Positions 1 through 7,298 of a stretch of 30,247 bases of DNA are shown here, piece after piece. The notes under the pieces were generated by a model, which saw only the letters and a program-made list of their open reading frames with translations, was not told where the DNA came from and did not search any database. The position numbers and the translations under genes were made by a program. The stretch comes from an uncultured Collinsella sp. Lineage in GTDB: Bacteria > Actinomycetota > Coriobacteriia > Coriobacteriales > Coriobacteriaceae. The stretch is from NCBI GenBank assembly GCA_900765115.1, contig CAAFQK010000105.1, forward strand, positions 1 through 30,247, written 5' to 3'. How positions within the stretch are numbered: the stretch's first letter is position 1; each line of letters opens with the position of its first letter.

Positions 1-172
<172 letters not shown>

Positions 173-375
173 GGGTTTATCCTTTCTCTTCCGGGCGCGC
201 GGGCCGAGCCACCGTGCCCGCGCGCCTTACCTTTCGGGTTCAACATCCATGGTGGGGCGCGTTTCTAACGAAGCCGTAACGGCCGTTGGGCTCTTTTGGC
301 GCCAGCCAATCTCGACCCACACGCATTTGCTTAAAGCAACAACTTTCCCGATCGATGTAATCACCAAATCAAAAC

Positions 376-432
376 GTGTACACCAGCCACCAAAGATGCC
401 GAAAAATGTCGCTTTTGGAGGCTGATGTACAC
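376..432. repeat. Imperfect 57-base inverted repeat between divergent genes
   Basis: GTGTACACCAGCC (376-388) faces GGCTGATGTACAC (420-432), pairing at 12 of 13 positions. Pairing continues inward through CCAAA/TTTGG after one more mismatch, so about 19 of the outer 20-21 positions pair. The central loop is A-rich. On the minus strand the right-hand end is followed by GTTTTGATTT, which resembles a terminator tail, but no leftward gene lies upstream to be terminated. It may be an operator or cruciform for one of the divergent promoters. Confidence 0.6.
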
Positions 433-495
433 AAATGCTGAATCAAGCGCAGCCCAGAACCACTCTTCACATGTCTGGACTCTCTATGCTTACGC

Positions 496-524
496 TGGAT
501 AGACATCGCCGGAACGGGTATAGT
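496..524 (+). promoter_or_regulatory. Candidate sigma-70-type promoter for the phosphotransferase-FHA-MerR operon
   Basis: TGGATA (496-501) and TATAGT (519-524) are separated by 17 bases, matching the TTGACA/TATAAT consensus at 4 of 6 and 5 of 6 positions. The predicted start near 531 would leave a leader of about 30 bases before the GTG at 561. Confidence 0.45.
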
Positions 525-560
525 ATCGAAAGTTTTGTCGTTAACCAGCGGGGGAGTCCT

Positions 561-1265
561 GTGGGCATCAAAAAGAAGATCAAAAAGGAGCTTATCGGCA
601 CTTCCGATTACCCGTCGAATAAGATCTTTACGATCTCCAATTTCATCACCTTTACGCGCCTGATCCTCACCCTGGTATTTCTGTACCTGTTTGTGACGGA
701 TAACAACCGCGTCATCGCCATCGCTATCTACGCCGTTGCCGCCTCCACCGACTGGATGGACGGGCAGATCGCCCGCATGACTAAGACGGTCTCGTGGCTC
801 GGCAAGGTCATGGATCCCATTTGCGACCGCGCGCTGCTGTTCACCGGCGTGCTGGGACTGGTGGTCCGCGGAGAGCTGCCCATCTGGGTCTGCGTGCTCA
901 TTATTGGCCGCGACATCTATCTGGGCATCGGCACGCTTATCGTGCGTCATTATCACCGTCGCCCCATCGATGTCGTCTTTCCCGGAAAGATTGCCACTGC
1001 GCTGCTCATGACCGGCTTCTCGCTCATGCTGCTCGGGTTCCCCGTTGTTGACGGCCTGCACCTTTTACCTTCAACCCTTACGGCCTTCCCGGGCCTCAAC
1101 GGAAGCTCGGTGCCCCTCGGCATCTTCTTTGTGTACGGCGGCGTGATCTTCTCCATGCTCACGGCTGTCATCTACTCCATTAAGGGCGGAGTGGCCATTA
1201 AACAGGCTCTCGCGCATCCCGAGGACGAGGACATCGACTTTCTGAACCCTGAAATCGAAGACTGA
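561..1265 (+). CDS. CDP-alcohol phosphotransferase family membrane protein
   Basis: This is a 234-residue integral membrane enzyme of the CDP-alcohol phosphatidyltransferase family. Such enzymes displace CMP from a CDP-linked lipid or alcohol with a hydroxyl acceptor to build phospholipids in the cytoplasmic membrane. The catalytic signature D-x2-D-G-x2-A-R-x8-G-x3-D-x3-D is complete at residues 64-89 (DWMDG...AR...GKVMDPICD). Several hydrophobic helices follow, with an acidic tail (EDEDIDF). The GTG at 561 is chosen because GGGGAG lies 5 bases upstream and the product then begins with a basic amphipathic stretch (MGIKKKIKKE); the frame extends to 435 without support. A second family member, the canonical pgsA, lies at 21467-22105, so this copy may make a different lipid. 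Position upstream of an FHA/MerR pair recalls pgsA2 near garA in mycobacteria. Confidence 0.85.
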   Translation: MGIKKKIKKELIGTSDYPSNKIFTISNFITFTRLILTLVFLYLFVTDNNRVIAIAIYAVAASTDWMDGQIARMTKTVSWLGKVMDPICDRALLFTGVLGLVVRGELPIWVCVLIIGRDIYLGIGTLIVRHYHRRPIDVVFPGKIATALLMTGFSLMLLGFPVVDGLHLLPSTLTAFPGLNGSSVPLGIFFVYGGVIFSMLTAVIYSIKGGVAIKQALAHPEDEDIDFLNPEIED

Positions 1266-1331
1266 TTCGTTGGGGTATGATTACGTACGGTTCATTATTT
1301 GCGGCACGTCCGCGATAAGTTAGGGGTTGTC

Positions 1332-1766
1332 ATGGACAACATGGTTAACAATATGCCTCAGAATGATAAGACTGCTGACGCTACCTGCGTATTCCGCGTG
1401 CCTTCAAGCGACGTCACCGTTCCCGACCTCATGGCCAACGTGCGTATCACCGCCCCCGTTCTGTCCATCGTCAAGGGTCCGCAGACTGGTGCCGCCTTTG
1501 AGCTCGAGGAAGACGTGACCACCATCGGTCGCGATCCCGCGAACGGCATCTTCCTCAATGACATGACCGTTTCGCGCAGCCACGCGCGCATTATCCGCGA
1601 GGGCCTCGGCGCTCGCATCGAGGACTTGGGCTCGCTCAATGGCACCTGGGTCGACGGTGCTATCGTCAATGCAGCCCCGCTGCACGACGGTTCTTCCGTC
1701 CAGATCGGTACGTTTACGCTCATCTACCACGAGAGCACGCCGGAGCGCATCGAAACCGGTGAGTAG
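1332..1766 (+). CDS. Small FHA-domain protein, GarA/OdhI-like
   Basis: This 144-residue protein has a short disordered N-terminus and one forkhead-associated domain, which binds phosphothreonine. The FHA hallmarks are present: GR (66-67), SRSH (81-84) and GSLNG (100-104). The N-terminus contains DATCVFR (16-22). This aligns by eye with the ETTSVFR motif of mycobacterial GarA and corynebacterial OdhI, whose phosphorylated threonine folds back onto the FHA domain and switches off control of 2-oxoglutarate metabolism. Here only the second threonine (Thr18) remains; the first is alanine. The ATG at 1332 has AGGGG 5 bases upstream; an in-frame TTG at 1299 lacks one. The MerR gene follows after 3 bases, as in the actinobacterial garA-Rv1828 arrangement. 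The family call is firm; the metabolic role is inference. Confidence 0.88.
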   Translation: MDNMVNNMPQNDKTADATCVFRVPSSDVTVPDLMANVRITAPVLSIVKGPQTGAAFELEEDVTTIGRDPANGIFLNDMTVSRSHARIIREGLGARIEDLGSLNGTWVDGAIVNAAPLHDGSSVQIGTFTLIYHESTPERIETGE

Positions 1767-1769
1767 GGC

Positions 1770-2648
1770 ATGGCCGAACGCAACTATCTGAGTATCGGCC
1801 AAGTCGTCAACTTACTTCGAGGCGCATACCCCGATCTTTCGAACTCAAAAATTAGATTTCTAGAGGATGAGGGGCTCATTACCCCTCATCGTACGCCTAA
1901 GGGATACCGTCAGTACTCCAAGGAGGACGTTGATCGCCTGGAGGTCATTCTGCACTTGCAGAAGACTCGCTACATGCCGCTCAACGTGATTAAGCAACGC
2001 TTGGAAAACGCCACGGACCTGTCAACGCTCGCCTACGAGGTGGGCTTGCTGTCCGATGTTCCGCTCAAGACGGAGCCCAAGGAGACTAAGCAAAAGCTGC
2101 ATCCCATCGAGACCATTCCCGATATGTTGGGCGTCGAGATTTCATTTATCCGCTCGCTCGCCGAGAACGACCTCATTCGCATCATCAAGAGTCCGCAGAA
2201 TCGCGAGCTTGTCGATGGCCGCGATTTTCCGATCATCCGCTACTGCTCCGAGCTGTCACGCTTCCATATCGAGCCGCGCAACCTGCGTCAGTACGTGTCT
2301 TCCGCCAACCGCGAGTCCTCGATGTTTGAGCAGGTGCTCGTGAGCATGCTCGGAATGGATACTTCCGATGACGAGCGCGACGCCAAGCTCGAGCGTGCGT
2401 TTAAGAAGCTTCACGACCTGACGGAAGGTGTGCACACTGCGCTGCTCAAGAACCGCGTTTTTGAGTCGCTCAACGCCGTGGTCGAGGACGCCGACATCGA
2501 TGCACTCGATGAGGAAATCACTCGCTCCGAGTCCACCAAGGCCAAAAACGAAGAGGCAGACGCGCCGGCTTCGCACGAGGATTCTCTCGTAAAGCCGCTC
2601 AAGGTCGTCGCCCCTTCGCACTCCGGCACCGCCACCGCGGCCAAATAG
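1770..2648 (+). CDS. MerR-family transcriptional regulator (FtsR/Rv1828-like)
   Basis: This 292-residue regulator has an N-terminal MerR winged helix-turn-helix at about residues 6-80, with the typical pattern IRFLEDEGLI...GYRQYSKEDVDRLEVI. A second region (about 105-165: IETIPDMLGV...ENDLIRII) looks like another winged-helix module, and the C-terminal 60 residues are charged and low in complexity. There is no metal- or drug-binding cysteine cluster. The position 3 bases after an FHA gene matches Rv1827-Rv1828 of Mycobacterium and odhI-ftsR of Corynebacterium, where FtsR regulates ftsZ. A role in cell division or envelope control is therefore plausible but inferred from synteny. Confidence 0.85.
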   Translation: MAERNYLSIGQVVNLLRGAYPDLSNSKIRFLEDEGLITPHRTPKGYRQYSKEDVDRLEVILHLQKTRYMPLNVIKQRLENATDLSTLAYEVGLLSDVPLKTEPKETKQKLHPIETIPDMLGVEISFIRSLAENDLIRIIKSPQNRELVDGRDFPIIRYCSELSRFHIEPRNLRQYVSSANRESSMFEQVLVSMLGMDTSDDERDAKLERAFKKLHDLTEGVHTALLKNRVFESLNAVVEDADIDALDEEITRSESTKAKNEEADAPASHEDSLVKPLKVVAPSHSGTATAAK

Positions 2649-2688
2649 CCTCTGCCGCTTATCCGGCAACCCATTGAAAGGTCATGCA

Positions 2689-3219
2689 ATGTACGACTTC
2701 GAATCTCAAATCGTCGACATCCCCGACTATCCCGAGCCCGGAGTCATCTTTAAAGACATCACGCCGCTCTTCGGCAATCCCGAGGCGCTCAAAGCCATGA
2801 CCGATGCCCTCGCCGAGCACTTTGCCGGCATGGGAATCACCAAGGTCGTGGGCCCAGAGGCTCGAGGCTTTATGGTAGGCGTACCGGTGGCTGTAGCCCT
2901 TGGCGCCGGCTTTGTTCCCGCACGTAAACCGGGTAAGCTGCCGCGCGAGACCGTGAGCCAGAGCTACGAGCTCGAGTACGGCACCGATTCAATTGAGATC
3001 CATGCCGACGCTATCAGCTCTAAAGATACCGTGTTGATTCTGGACGACTTGGTCGCGACGGGCGGAACCGTCGAGGCAACAGGTAAACTGGTGCGAGATA
3101 TGGGCGCAAAGCTTGTCGGTTACGGTTGTATCCTTGAGCTTGCGTTTCTCAACCCGCGCGAGAAGCTCACGCCGTCTGATGACGATGTGGAGCTCTTTAG
3201 CCTGGTGACGGTGGACTAG
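2689..3219 (+). CDS. apt: Adenine phosphoribosyltransferase
   Basis: Apt converts adenine and PRPP to AMP and pyrophosphate in purine salvage in the cytoplasm. The 176-residue product has the family's usual length, the N-terminal hood-type start (IVDIPDYPEPGVIFKDITPL), the adenine-site segment GPEARGF and the PRPP-binding loop LILDDLVATGGT at 116-127. The ATG at 2689 is chosen because GAAAGG lies 7 bases upstream; the same frame has a TTG at 2674 that overlaps this binding site. It lies 40 bases after the MerR gene and 32 bases before the NlpC/P60 gene, so it is probably within the same operon. Confidence 0.96.
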   Translation: MYDFESQIVDIPDYPEPGVIFKDITPLFGNPEALKAMTDALAEHFAGMGITKVVGPEARGFMVGVPVAVALGAGFVPARKPGKLPRETVSQSYELEYGTDSIEIHADAISSKDTVLILDDLVATGGTVEATGKLVRDMGAKLVGYGCILELAFLNPREKLTPSDDDVELFSLVTVD

Positions 3220-3251
3220 CCGTTACCCTTAGTTACTGGAAAGGAAGCTAC

Positions 3252-4358
3252 ATGCGCACAGCAAACACGCATAAAAACATGGCACGCTGCGCTGCTACGG
3301 CAACCCTCGCTTGTGTTTTGGGCTTGGGCCTCGCGGCTCCTGCCTACGCCGATACCGCATCCGACCTTGCCGCTGCTCGTACGAAGCTCGAGCAGATCGG
3401 TACCCAAACCCAGCAGATTTATGACGAGCTCGCCACGCAGACGCAGGCGCTCGACCAGACCGCTGGCGAGATCACGCAAAAGCAGCAGGAGATTGCCGAT
3501 GGCCAGGCCAAGCTCTCGACCTATGTTGCCGGCGAGTACAAGACCGGTGGCCTGAGCTTGCTTCAGGTTCTGACTGGTGTCGACGACCTTGGCGATATGC
3601 TCAACCGCCTGTTCTACTATGGCAAGGTGTCCGATAAGCAGGCTCAGACCATTCAGGAAGTCAAGGAGCTTAAGCAGCAGCTCACCGATAAGCAGGCCGA
3701 GCAGGAAAAGAACGTCGCTGCCACGCAAAAGAAGGTCGACGAGCTCAACGCTCAGCAGGCTGAGGCCCAGAGCGTTGTAAACTCCCTCGACTCGCAGCTG
3801 CAGGCTGAGCTTGCCGCCGAGGCTGAGGCTAATGCCGCGCTGCAGGCTGGTATCAATGCCAGCACTGCCGAGAAGGCCACGGTCAACAACGAGACTGCTG
3901 GTACGACCGAGAACAACGATGGCAACAAGGGTGGCGGCTCGAACCAGCCCACTCCCGCTCCCACGCCGCAGCCAACCCCCGCTCCGGCTCCCGCTCCGGC
4001 TCCCACGCCGCAGCCTTCGAGCCCGTCTGTTGAAGGCGGCACCGTTGTGTCGCGCGCCTACAGCAAACTCGGTTGCGCGTATTCCTGGGGCGGCATTGGA
4101 CCGAACAGCTTTGACTGCTCCGGCTTTGTGAGCTACTGCCTCACCGGCCGTTATTGCCGCCTGGGCACTACCGGCACCTTTATGGGCTGGACCCGTGTGT
4201 CCGATCCTCAGCCGGGTGATGTCGTGGTTAACTCGTACCACACCGGCATTTACATCGGTGGCGGTCAGATGATCCATGCTTCCGACTACAATACGGGCGT
4301 TATCATCAGCTCAGTTGCAGCCGGCATGAACAACAACTACATCTTCGTGCGCTACTAA
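3252..4358 (+). CDS. Secreted coiled-coil NlpC/P60 peptidoglycan hydrolase
   Basis: This 368-residue exported protein probably cleaves peptide stems of peptidoglycan. A Sec signal peptide ends at about residue 33 (AYA before DTASDL). Residues 35-200 are Gln/Glu/Lys-rich and predicted coiled coil, like the regulatory domain of PcsB- and RipA-type hydrolases. Residues 233-257 are a Pro-Thr-Ala linker (PTPAPTPQPTPAPAPAP), and the C-terminal NlpC/P60 domain starts at about 262. Catalytic residues are visible: Cys289 in DCSGF, His330 in YHTGIYIG and probably His342 in MIHA. The coiled coil could allow control by an FtsEX-like partner, but no such gene is in the window. GAAAGGAAG precedes the ATG, and a hairpin terminator follows the stop. 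Confidence 0.93.
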   Translation: MRTANTHKNMARCAATATLACVLGLGLAAPAYADTASDLAAARTKLEQIGTQTQQIYDELATQTQALDQTAGEITQKQQEIADGQAKLSTYVAGEYKTGGLSLLQVLTGVDDLGDMLNRLFYYGKVSDKQAQTIQEVKELKQQLTDKQAEQEKNVAATQKKVDELNAQQAEAQSVVNSLDSQLQAELAAEAEANAALQAGINASTAEKATVNNETAGTTENNDGNKGGGSNQPTPAPTPQPTPAPAPAPAPTPQPSSPSVEGGTVVSRAYSKLGCAYSWGGIGPNSFDCSGFVSYCLTGRYCRLGTTGTFMGWTRVSDPQPGDVVVNSYHTGIYIGGGQMIHASDYNTGVIISSVAAGMNNNYIFVRY

Positions 4359-4382
4359 GCTTTTTTAACAGCGAACGAATGT

Positions 4383-4412
4383 GGACCTCGCGGCTTTCGG
4401 GCTGCGGGGTCC
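4383..4412 (+). terminator. Hairpin terminator after the NlpC/P60 gene
   Basis: GGACCTCGCGGC (4383-4394) pairs with GCTGCGGGGTCC (4401-4412) over 12 bp, including two G-T pairs, around a 6-base loop. The tail (ATTACTTT) is only moderately T-rich. It closes the operon that begins at 561. Confidence 0.65.
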
Positions 4413-4450
4413 ATTACTTTGGATGCAGTGTCATTTTTTTGTGTGGCAGT

Positions 4451-4475
4451 CTATCTAGTTTTCAATACTAGATAG
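4451..4475. promoter_or_regulatory. Perfect inverted repeat, probable operator upstream of degV-family gene
   Basis: CTATCTAGT (4451-4459) and ACTAGATAG (4467-4475) are perfect inverted repeats with a 7-base spacer. Positions 4453-4475 match 19 of 23 bases at 6127-6149, upstream of the DUF1836 gene (ATCTAGTTTT-N2-ATAC-N-A-N-ATAG). The spacing of half-sites by about 1.5 helical turns and the position just upstream of a -10 box suggest a regulator binding site. Confidence 0.6.
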
Positions 4476-4500
4476 ACCTCGCACAGAGCGGCAAGATGGC

Positions 4501-4506
4501 TATAAT
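4501..4506 (+). promoter_or_regulatory. -10 box for the DegV-family gene
   Basis: A perfect TATAAT lies 29 bases before the ATG at 4536. No good -35 is present 16-18 bases upstream (CTCGCA is the best-placed hexamer), which fits a promoter that needs an activator. The inverted repeat at 4451-4475 lies immediately upstream. Confidence 0.55.
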
Positions 4507-4535
4507 TATTGAGGAACAACTAGAAAGGACCCTCT

Positions 4536-5402
4536 ATGAGCTGGGCGCTTATTTCTGATTCGAGCTGTAACCTCCGCGATTGGCAACCAACCGCACCTCA
4601 TACAACCTATGCATTTGCACCCCTCAAGATCCGAGTGGGGGAGCGTGAGTTTGTCGATGATTTGTCACTCGATGTCCACGAGCTCAATTGTGCCGTACAG
4701 GCGGAGTCGAGCGCCTCTTCGAGCGCTTGCCCCAGCGTAGGGGAGTGGGCCGAGCTCTTTAAGCTAGCCGATAAGACAATCTGTATGCCCATCTCCGAGG
4801 GTGTTTCGGGCAGCTACAACGCCGCCGCCACGGCACGCGATATGGTCCTTGCCGAGGACCCCGATCGTCAAATCCATCTCGTCAACTCACGTGCCGCTGG
4901 AGGCAAGATGGACCTGATCTTCTTGCTGTTTGATCGCTATCTTGCAAGCAATCCGGATGTTTCCTTTGATGATGCTTGCAGCTATTTTGATGCCCTAGAG
5001 CAAAACAGCAAGATCCTCTTTAGCCTGTGCAACTACCAGAACCTCGCGAAGGCCGGACGAATCCCTAAGGCCGCCGGCGTCATTGCCAACAAGCTCAATA
5101 TCCGCATTTTGGGCACCGCGAGCGAAGCAGGCGAGATCGAGCTCGTCGGGCACACGCGCGGTGAAAAGAAGATGCTCAACAAGATTATCGACACCATGGA
5201 AGCGGAGGGTTTTACCGGCGGCGAGGTCGTTATCGACCATGTCGAGAATGAGGCAGGCGCCCAAGCACTTGCCAGCCGAATTGTGGAGCGCTGGCCAGGC
5301 TCCAAGACTATCATCATGCCCTGCAACGGCCTGGATTCCTATTACGCCGAGATGCACGGCCTCATCATCGGCTACGGCATGGGCGTAGCTTCGGGCAAAT
5401 AA
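4536..5402 (+). CDS. DegV family fatty-acid-binding protein
   Basis: This 288-residue protein belongs to the DegV family, whose members bind a fatty acid in a deep pocket; some (FakB) present it to the FakA kinase for phosphorylation before phospholipid synthesis. Visible family features are the N-terminal ISDSSCNL (6-13), the loop with CPSVGE (65-70) in place of the usual S-Q-P-S segment, the ligand-loop sequence SEGVSGSYNAA (87-97) and the late AGRIPK segment. No fakA is in the window, so the kinase partner must lie elsewhere. AGAAAGGA precedes the ATG. It is convergent with the DUF1836 gene, and the two share a terminator and similar upstream sites, which suggests common control. Confidence 0.92.
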   Translation: MSWALISDSSCNLRDWQPTAPHTTYAFAPLKIRVGEREFVDDLSLDVHELNCAVQAESSASSSACPSVGEWAELFKLADKTICMPISEGVSGSYNAAATARDMVLAEDPDRQIHLVNSRAAGGKMDLIFLLFDRYLASNPDVSFDDACSYFDALEQNSKILFSLCNYQNLAKAGRIPKAAGVIANKLNIRILGTASEAGEIELVGHTRGEKKMLNKIIDTMEAEGFTGGEVVIDHVENEAGAQALASRIVERWPGSKTIIMPCNGLDSYYAEMHGLIIGYGMGVASGK

Positions 5403-5421
5403 CGTCCAACCAAGCAAAAAT

Positions 5422-5463
5422 ACGGGCGGGACAAAGCGACAGATGGCTCTTTGTCCCGCCCGT
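5422..5463. terminator. Strong bidirectional terminator
   Basis: ACGGGCGGGACAAAG (5422-5436) and CTTTGTCCCGCCCGT (5449-5463) form a perfect 15-bp stem with a 12-base loop. A T-run follows on the plus strand (GTTTTAT) and another on the minus strand (GTATTTTTGC). It serves the convergent DegV and DUF1836 genes. Confidence 0.92.
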
Positions 5464-5475
5464 TTTATACTTCGG

Positions 5476-6087
5476 CTAGCTATTAAACCCGTTGAACTTG
5501 AGATAGCTCATCAAGTAAGCCTTCGAAACAAAGGATGAAACCGCGCTGCGCACAAGCAGCGACTCACGCGTTACCTGATGCGCCGTATCGGGAACCGGCG
5601 TCTGCTCGACGGAAAACGCCGAACGAATCGATGCCTCGAGCTGATCGACCACATAATCGAAGGCCGTCGGGGCATCGTAGCTCAAACGCTGAATGTTAAA
5701 GAGTGCCTGCACCGCAGCAATAGGTAGCACCTGCTTAAAGAGGCAGATAGTGATCAGGCGGGCAATCTGCTCACGGCCATATTGCTTTTTGACCGGAGCA
5801 GGCACCAGGCCGACCTTCACGTAGTTATTGATCATCGATGGCGTAATGACAGGTTGCTCAACGCAAATGGACAGCGGCTCCATCCACAGCGCAACATACT
5901 CAATGACCTGGTCGCGGTAGAGCGTCACATTGGGCAACTGGTTATAGCGCGGCAGACTCAACGTATTGAGTTTACGCACGATTTCGGACTGAATAAATGC
6001 ATCGGGCAGCACAGTGGGCTGAATATCCTCAGGCTTAATACTGACCGACGAATCGGACATCGGAATAACGTGTTTAACGTGGTTCAT
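5476..6087 (-). CDS. DUF1836 domain protein, MerR-like putative regulator
   Basis: This 203-residue protein belongs to the DUF1836 family. Its middle part (about 81-124: ITPSMINNYVKVGLVP...KQYGREQIARLI) has the shape of a MerR-type winged helix, so it probably binds DNA. The preceding segment, IPRYxQLPNVTLYRDQV-like at about 44-60 (actual LSLPRYNQLPNVTLYRDQV), is typical of the family. The ATG at 6087 is chosen because GGAGGA lies 5 bases upstream; the frame extends to 6216 through the promoter and is not used. Its own upstream region carries a site like the one before the convergent DegV gene, so autoregulation plus control of degV is a reasonable inference. Its effector is unknown. Confidence 0.82.
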   Translation of the reverse strand: MNHVKHVIPMSDSSVSIKPEDIQPTVLPDAFIQSEIVRKLNTLSLPRYNQLPNVTLYRDQVIEYVALWMEPLSICVEQPVITPSMINNYVKVGLVPAPVKKQYGREQIARLITICLFKQVLPIAAVQALFNIQRLSYDAPTAFDYVVDQLEASIRSAFSVEQTPVPDTAHQVTRESLLVRSAVSSFVSKAYLMSYLKFNGFNS

Positions 6088-6111
6088 AAAGGTCCTCCGT
6101 TCATTTTCTAT

Positions 6112-6149
6112 ATTGTATTCTAGGTAATCTAGTTTTGCATACCACATAG
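6112..6149 (-). promoter_or_regulatory. Promoter and overlapping operator-like site for the DUF1836 gene
   Basis: Read leftward, a TACAAT -10 box (6112-6117) lies 13 bases before the ribosome binding site. The weak -35 position (6135-6140) falls within 6127-6149, the segment that matches the inverted repeat at 4453-4475 at 19 of 23 positions. A protein bound there would occlude the -35 region, as expected for autorepression. Confidence 0.5.
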
Positions 6150-6159
6150 CCGGCAAGTA

Positions 6160-6201
6160 AAAGTGGTTGGACAACACATTGATGCATCGTCCAACCACTT
6201 T
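6160..6201 (-). terminator. Terminator of trxB
   Basis: AAAGTGGTTGGAC (6160-6172) pairs perfectly with GTCCAACCACTTT (6189-6201), giving a 13-bp stem and a 16-base loop. Read leftward it starts about 40 bases after the trxB stop and is followed by TTTTACTT. It separates trxB from the DUF1836 promoter downstream. Confidence 0.85.
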
Positions 6202-6241
6202 GTTTAAAGATAGCAACCTTACATAAGATATATTATCGTAC

Positions 6242-7180
6242 TTATGCGCGAAGGAAAGCGTATGCGCTGGTTGCCGCTATGGCTCCATCAGAAACGGCGG
6301 TCACAACCTGGCGTAAGCGCTTGGAACGGATGTCGCCAGCGGCAAATAGACCAGGTGTACGGGTGGCCATCGAATCGTCGGTGACAATGCCGCCGTCGGG
6401 AGCCAGGTCGACTAGATGCTCAACAAGCTCGGTATGGGGCTGCGTCCCCGTAAAAACAAAGATGCCGAATGAGCCGGGCTCAAATGACTCGGTATGAGTT
6501 TCCCCGGATGCATTATCCTTAAAGGTGATCGTCGTTGGCATGGCTTCGCCCGATAGCTCCACAATACTAGTTTGGTACCTAACTGTAATATTATCCTTTT
6601 CGAGTACTTTCTGAACAACACCACCAGGCGCACGGAACTGATCGCGACGCAGCACGATGGTCACGCTGCTGGCAATGTCGGCCAGGAACAGCGCCTCCTC
6701 GCATGCCGAATTGCCGCCTCCGATAACAAAGACCCGCTTGCCACGGAAGAACATGCCGTCACACGTCGCGCAATACGAAACGCCACGACCGCGATACGTA
6801 TCCTCGCCTGCGAAACCTGCCGGACGCGGCGTGGCACCCATGCAAGCGATAACGCTCGAGGCCAGCGTATCGCCCATATCGTGATGCACCGTAAACAACG
6901 CTGCATCGGCATCGTAATCGATACCCGTAACCATGCTCCATGTAACCTGTGCTCCCAGGCCCTCTGCATGCTGCTGAAAACGCTCGCCGAGTTCGGCGCC
7001 ACTCAGGAGCGGGAAACCCGGATAGTTCTCGACCTCATTGGTTGTGGCGATCTGCCCTCCCGACATGCCCTGCTCAATCACGGTCGTCGTCAGGTTGGCA
7101 CGCGCAGCATAAATGGCGGCAGCATAGCCCGCGGGGCCGCCACCGATAATCGCAACATCGATCGGCTTATCGGTAGTCAT
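6242..7180 (-). CDS. trxB: Thioredoxin-disulfide reductase
   Basis: TrxB is the cytoplasmic FAD enzyme that uses NADPH to reduce thioredoxin. The 312-residue product shows the FAD-binding GGGPAG (13-18), the redox-active CATC pair (Cys137 and Cys140), the NADPH-binding GGGNSACEEA (154-163) and the C-terminal FAD motif with GDI...RQVVTAVSDGAIAA. The length is normal for the low-molecular-weight class. The ATG at 7180 has GAAAGGA about 7 bases upstream; the open frame continues to 7255 without a ribosome binding site. No thioredoxin gene is adjacent. It is divergent from the glycosyltransferase gene. Confidence 0.96.
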   Translation of the reverse strand: MTTDKPIDVAIIGGGPAGYAAAIYAARANLTTTVIEQGMSGGQIATTNEVENYPGFPLLSGAELGERFQQHAEGLGAQVTWSMVTGIDYDADAALFTVHHDMGDTLASSVIACMGATPRPAGFAGEDTYRGRGVSYCATCDGMFFRGKRVFVIGGGNSACEEALFLADIASSVTIVLRRDQFRAPGGVVQKVLEKDNITVRYQTSIVELSGEAMPTTITFKDNASGETHTESFEPGSFGIFVFTGTQPHTELVEHLVDLAPDGGIVTDDSMATRTPGLFAAGDIRSKRLRQVVTAVSDGAIAATSAYAFLRA

Positions 7181-7298
7181 GAAGCGTCCTTTCGTCGAAA
7201 CGTTGTCGTTCTTTGCGCTCATACCCAAATTTACGTGAACGTGACACTCATGCACTACAATGATAAATCCATGTTACAACGTCGAAGGGGAGTTATCG

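Larger units (their letters stand above)
173..560. other. Divergent intergenic region with palindromes
   Basis: This 388-base stretch separates the leftward ABC ATPase from the rightward phosphotransferase, and I see no convincing gene in it. It holds a 13-base palindrome (TTGCTT-A-AAGCAA, 327-339), a long imperfect inverted repeat (376-432, listed separately) and a promoter candidate for the rightward operon near 496-524. An open frame continues upstream of the phosphotransferase start to 435, but it has no ribosome binding site and no family similarity. Confidence 0.6.

Noticed and set aside
1270..1298. TTGGGG-17-CATTAT considered as an internal promoter before the FHA gene
   Set aside because: Only 3 and 4 matches to the consensus hexamers; too weak to list as a feature.
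3946..4024. Repetitive CCCACGCCGCAGCC-type tract, considered as a tandem repeat or CRISPR
   Set aside because: It encodes the Pro-Thr-Ala linker of the NlpC/P60 protein and has no spacer structure.
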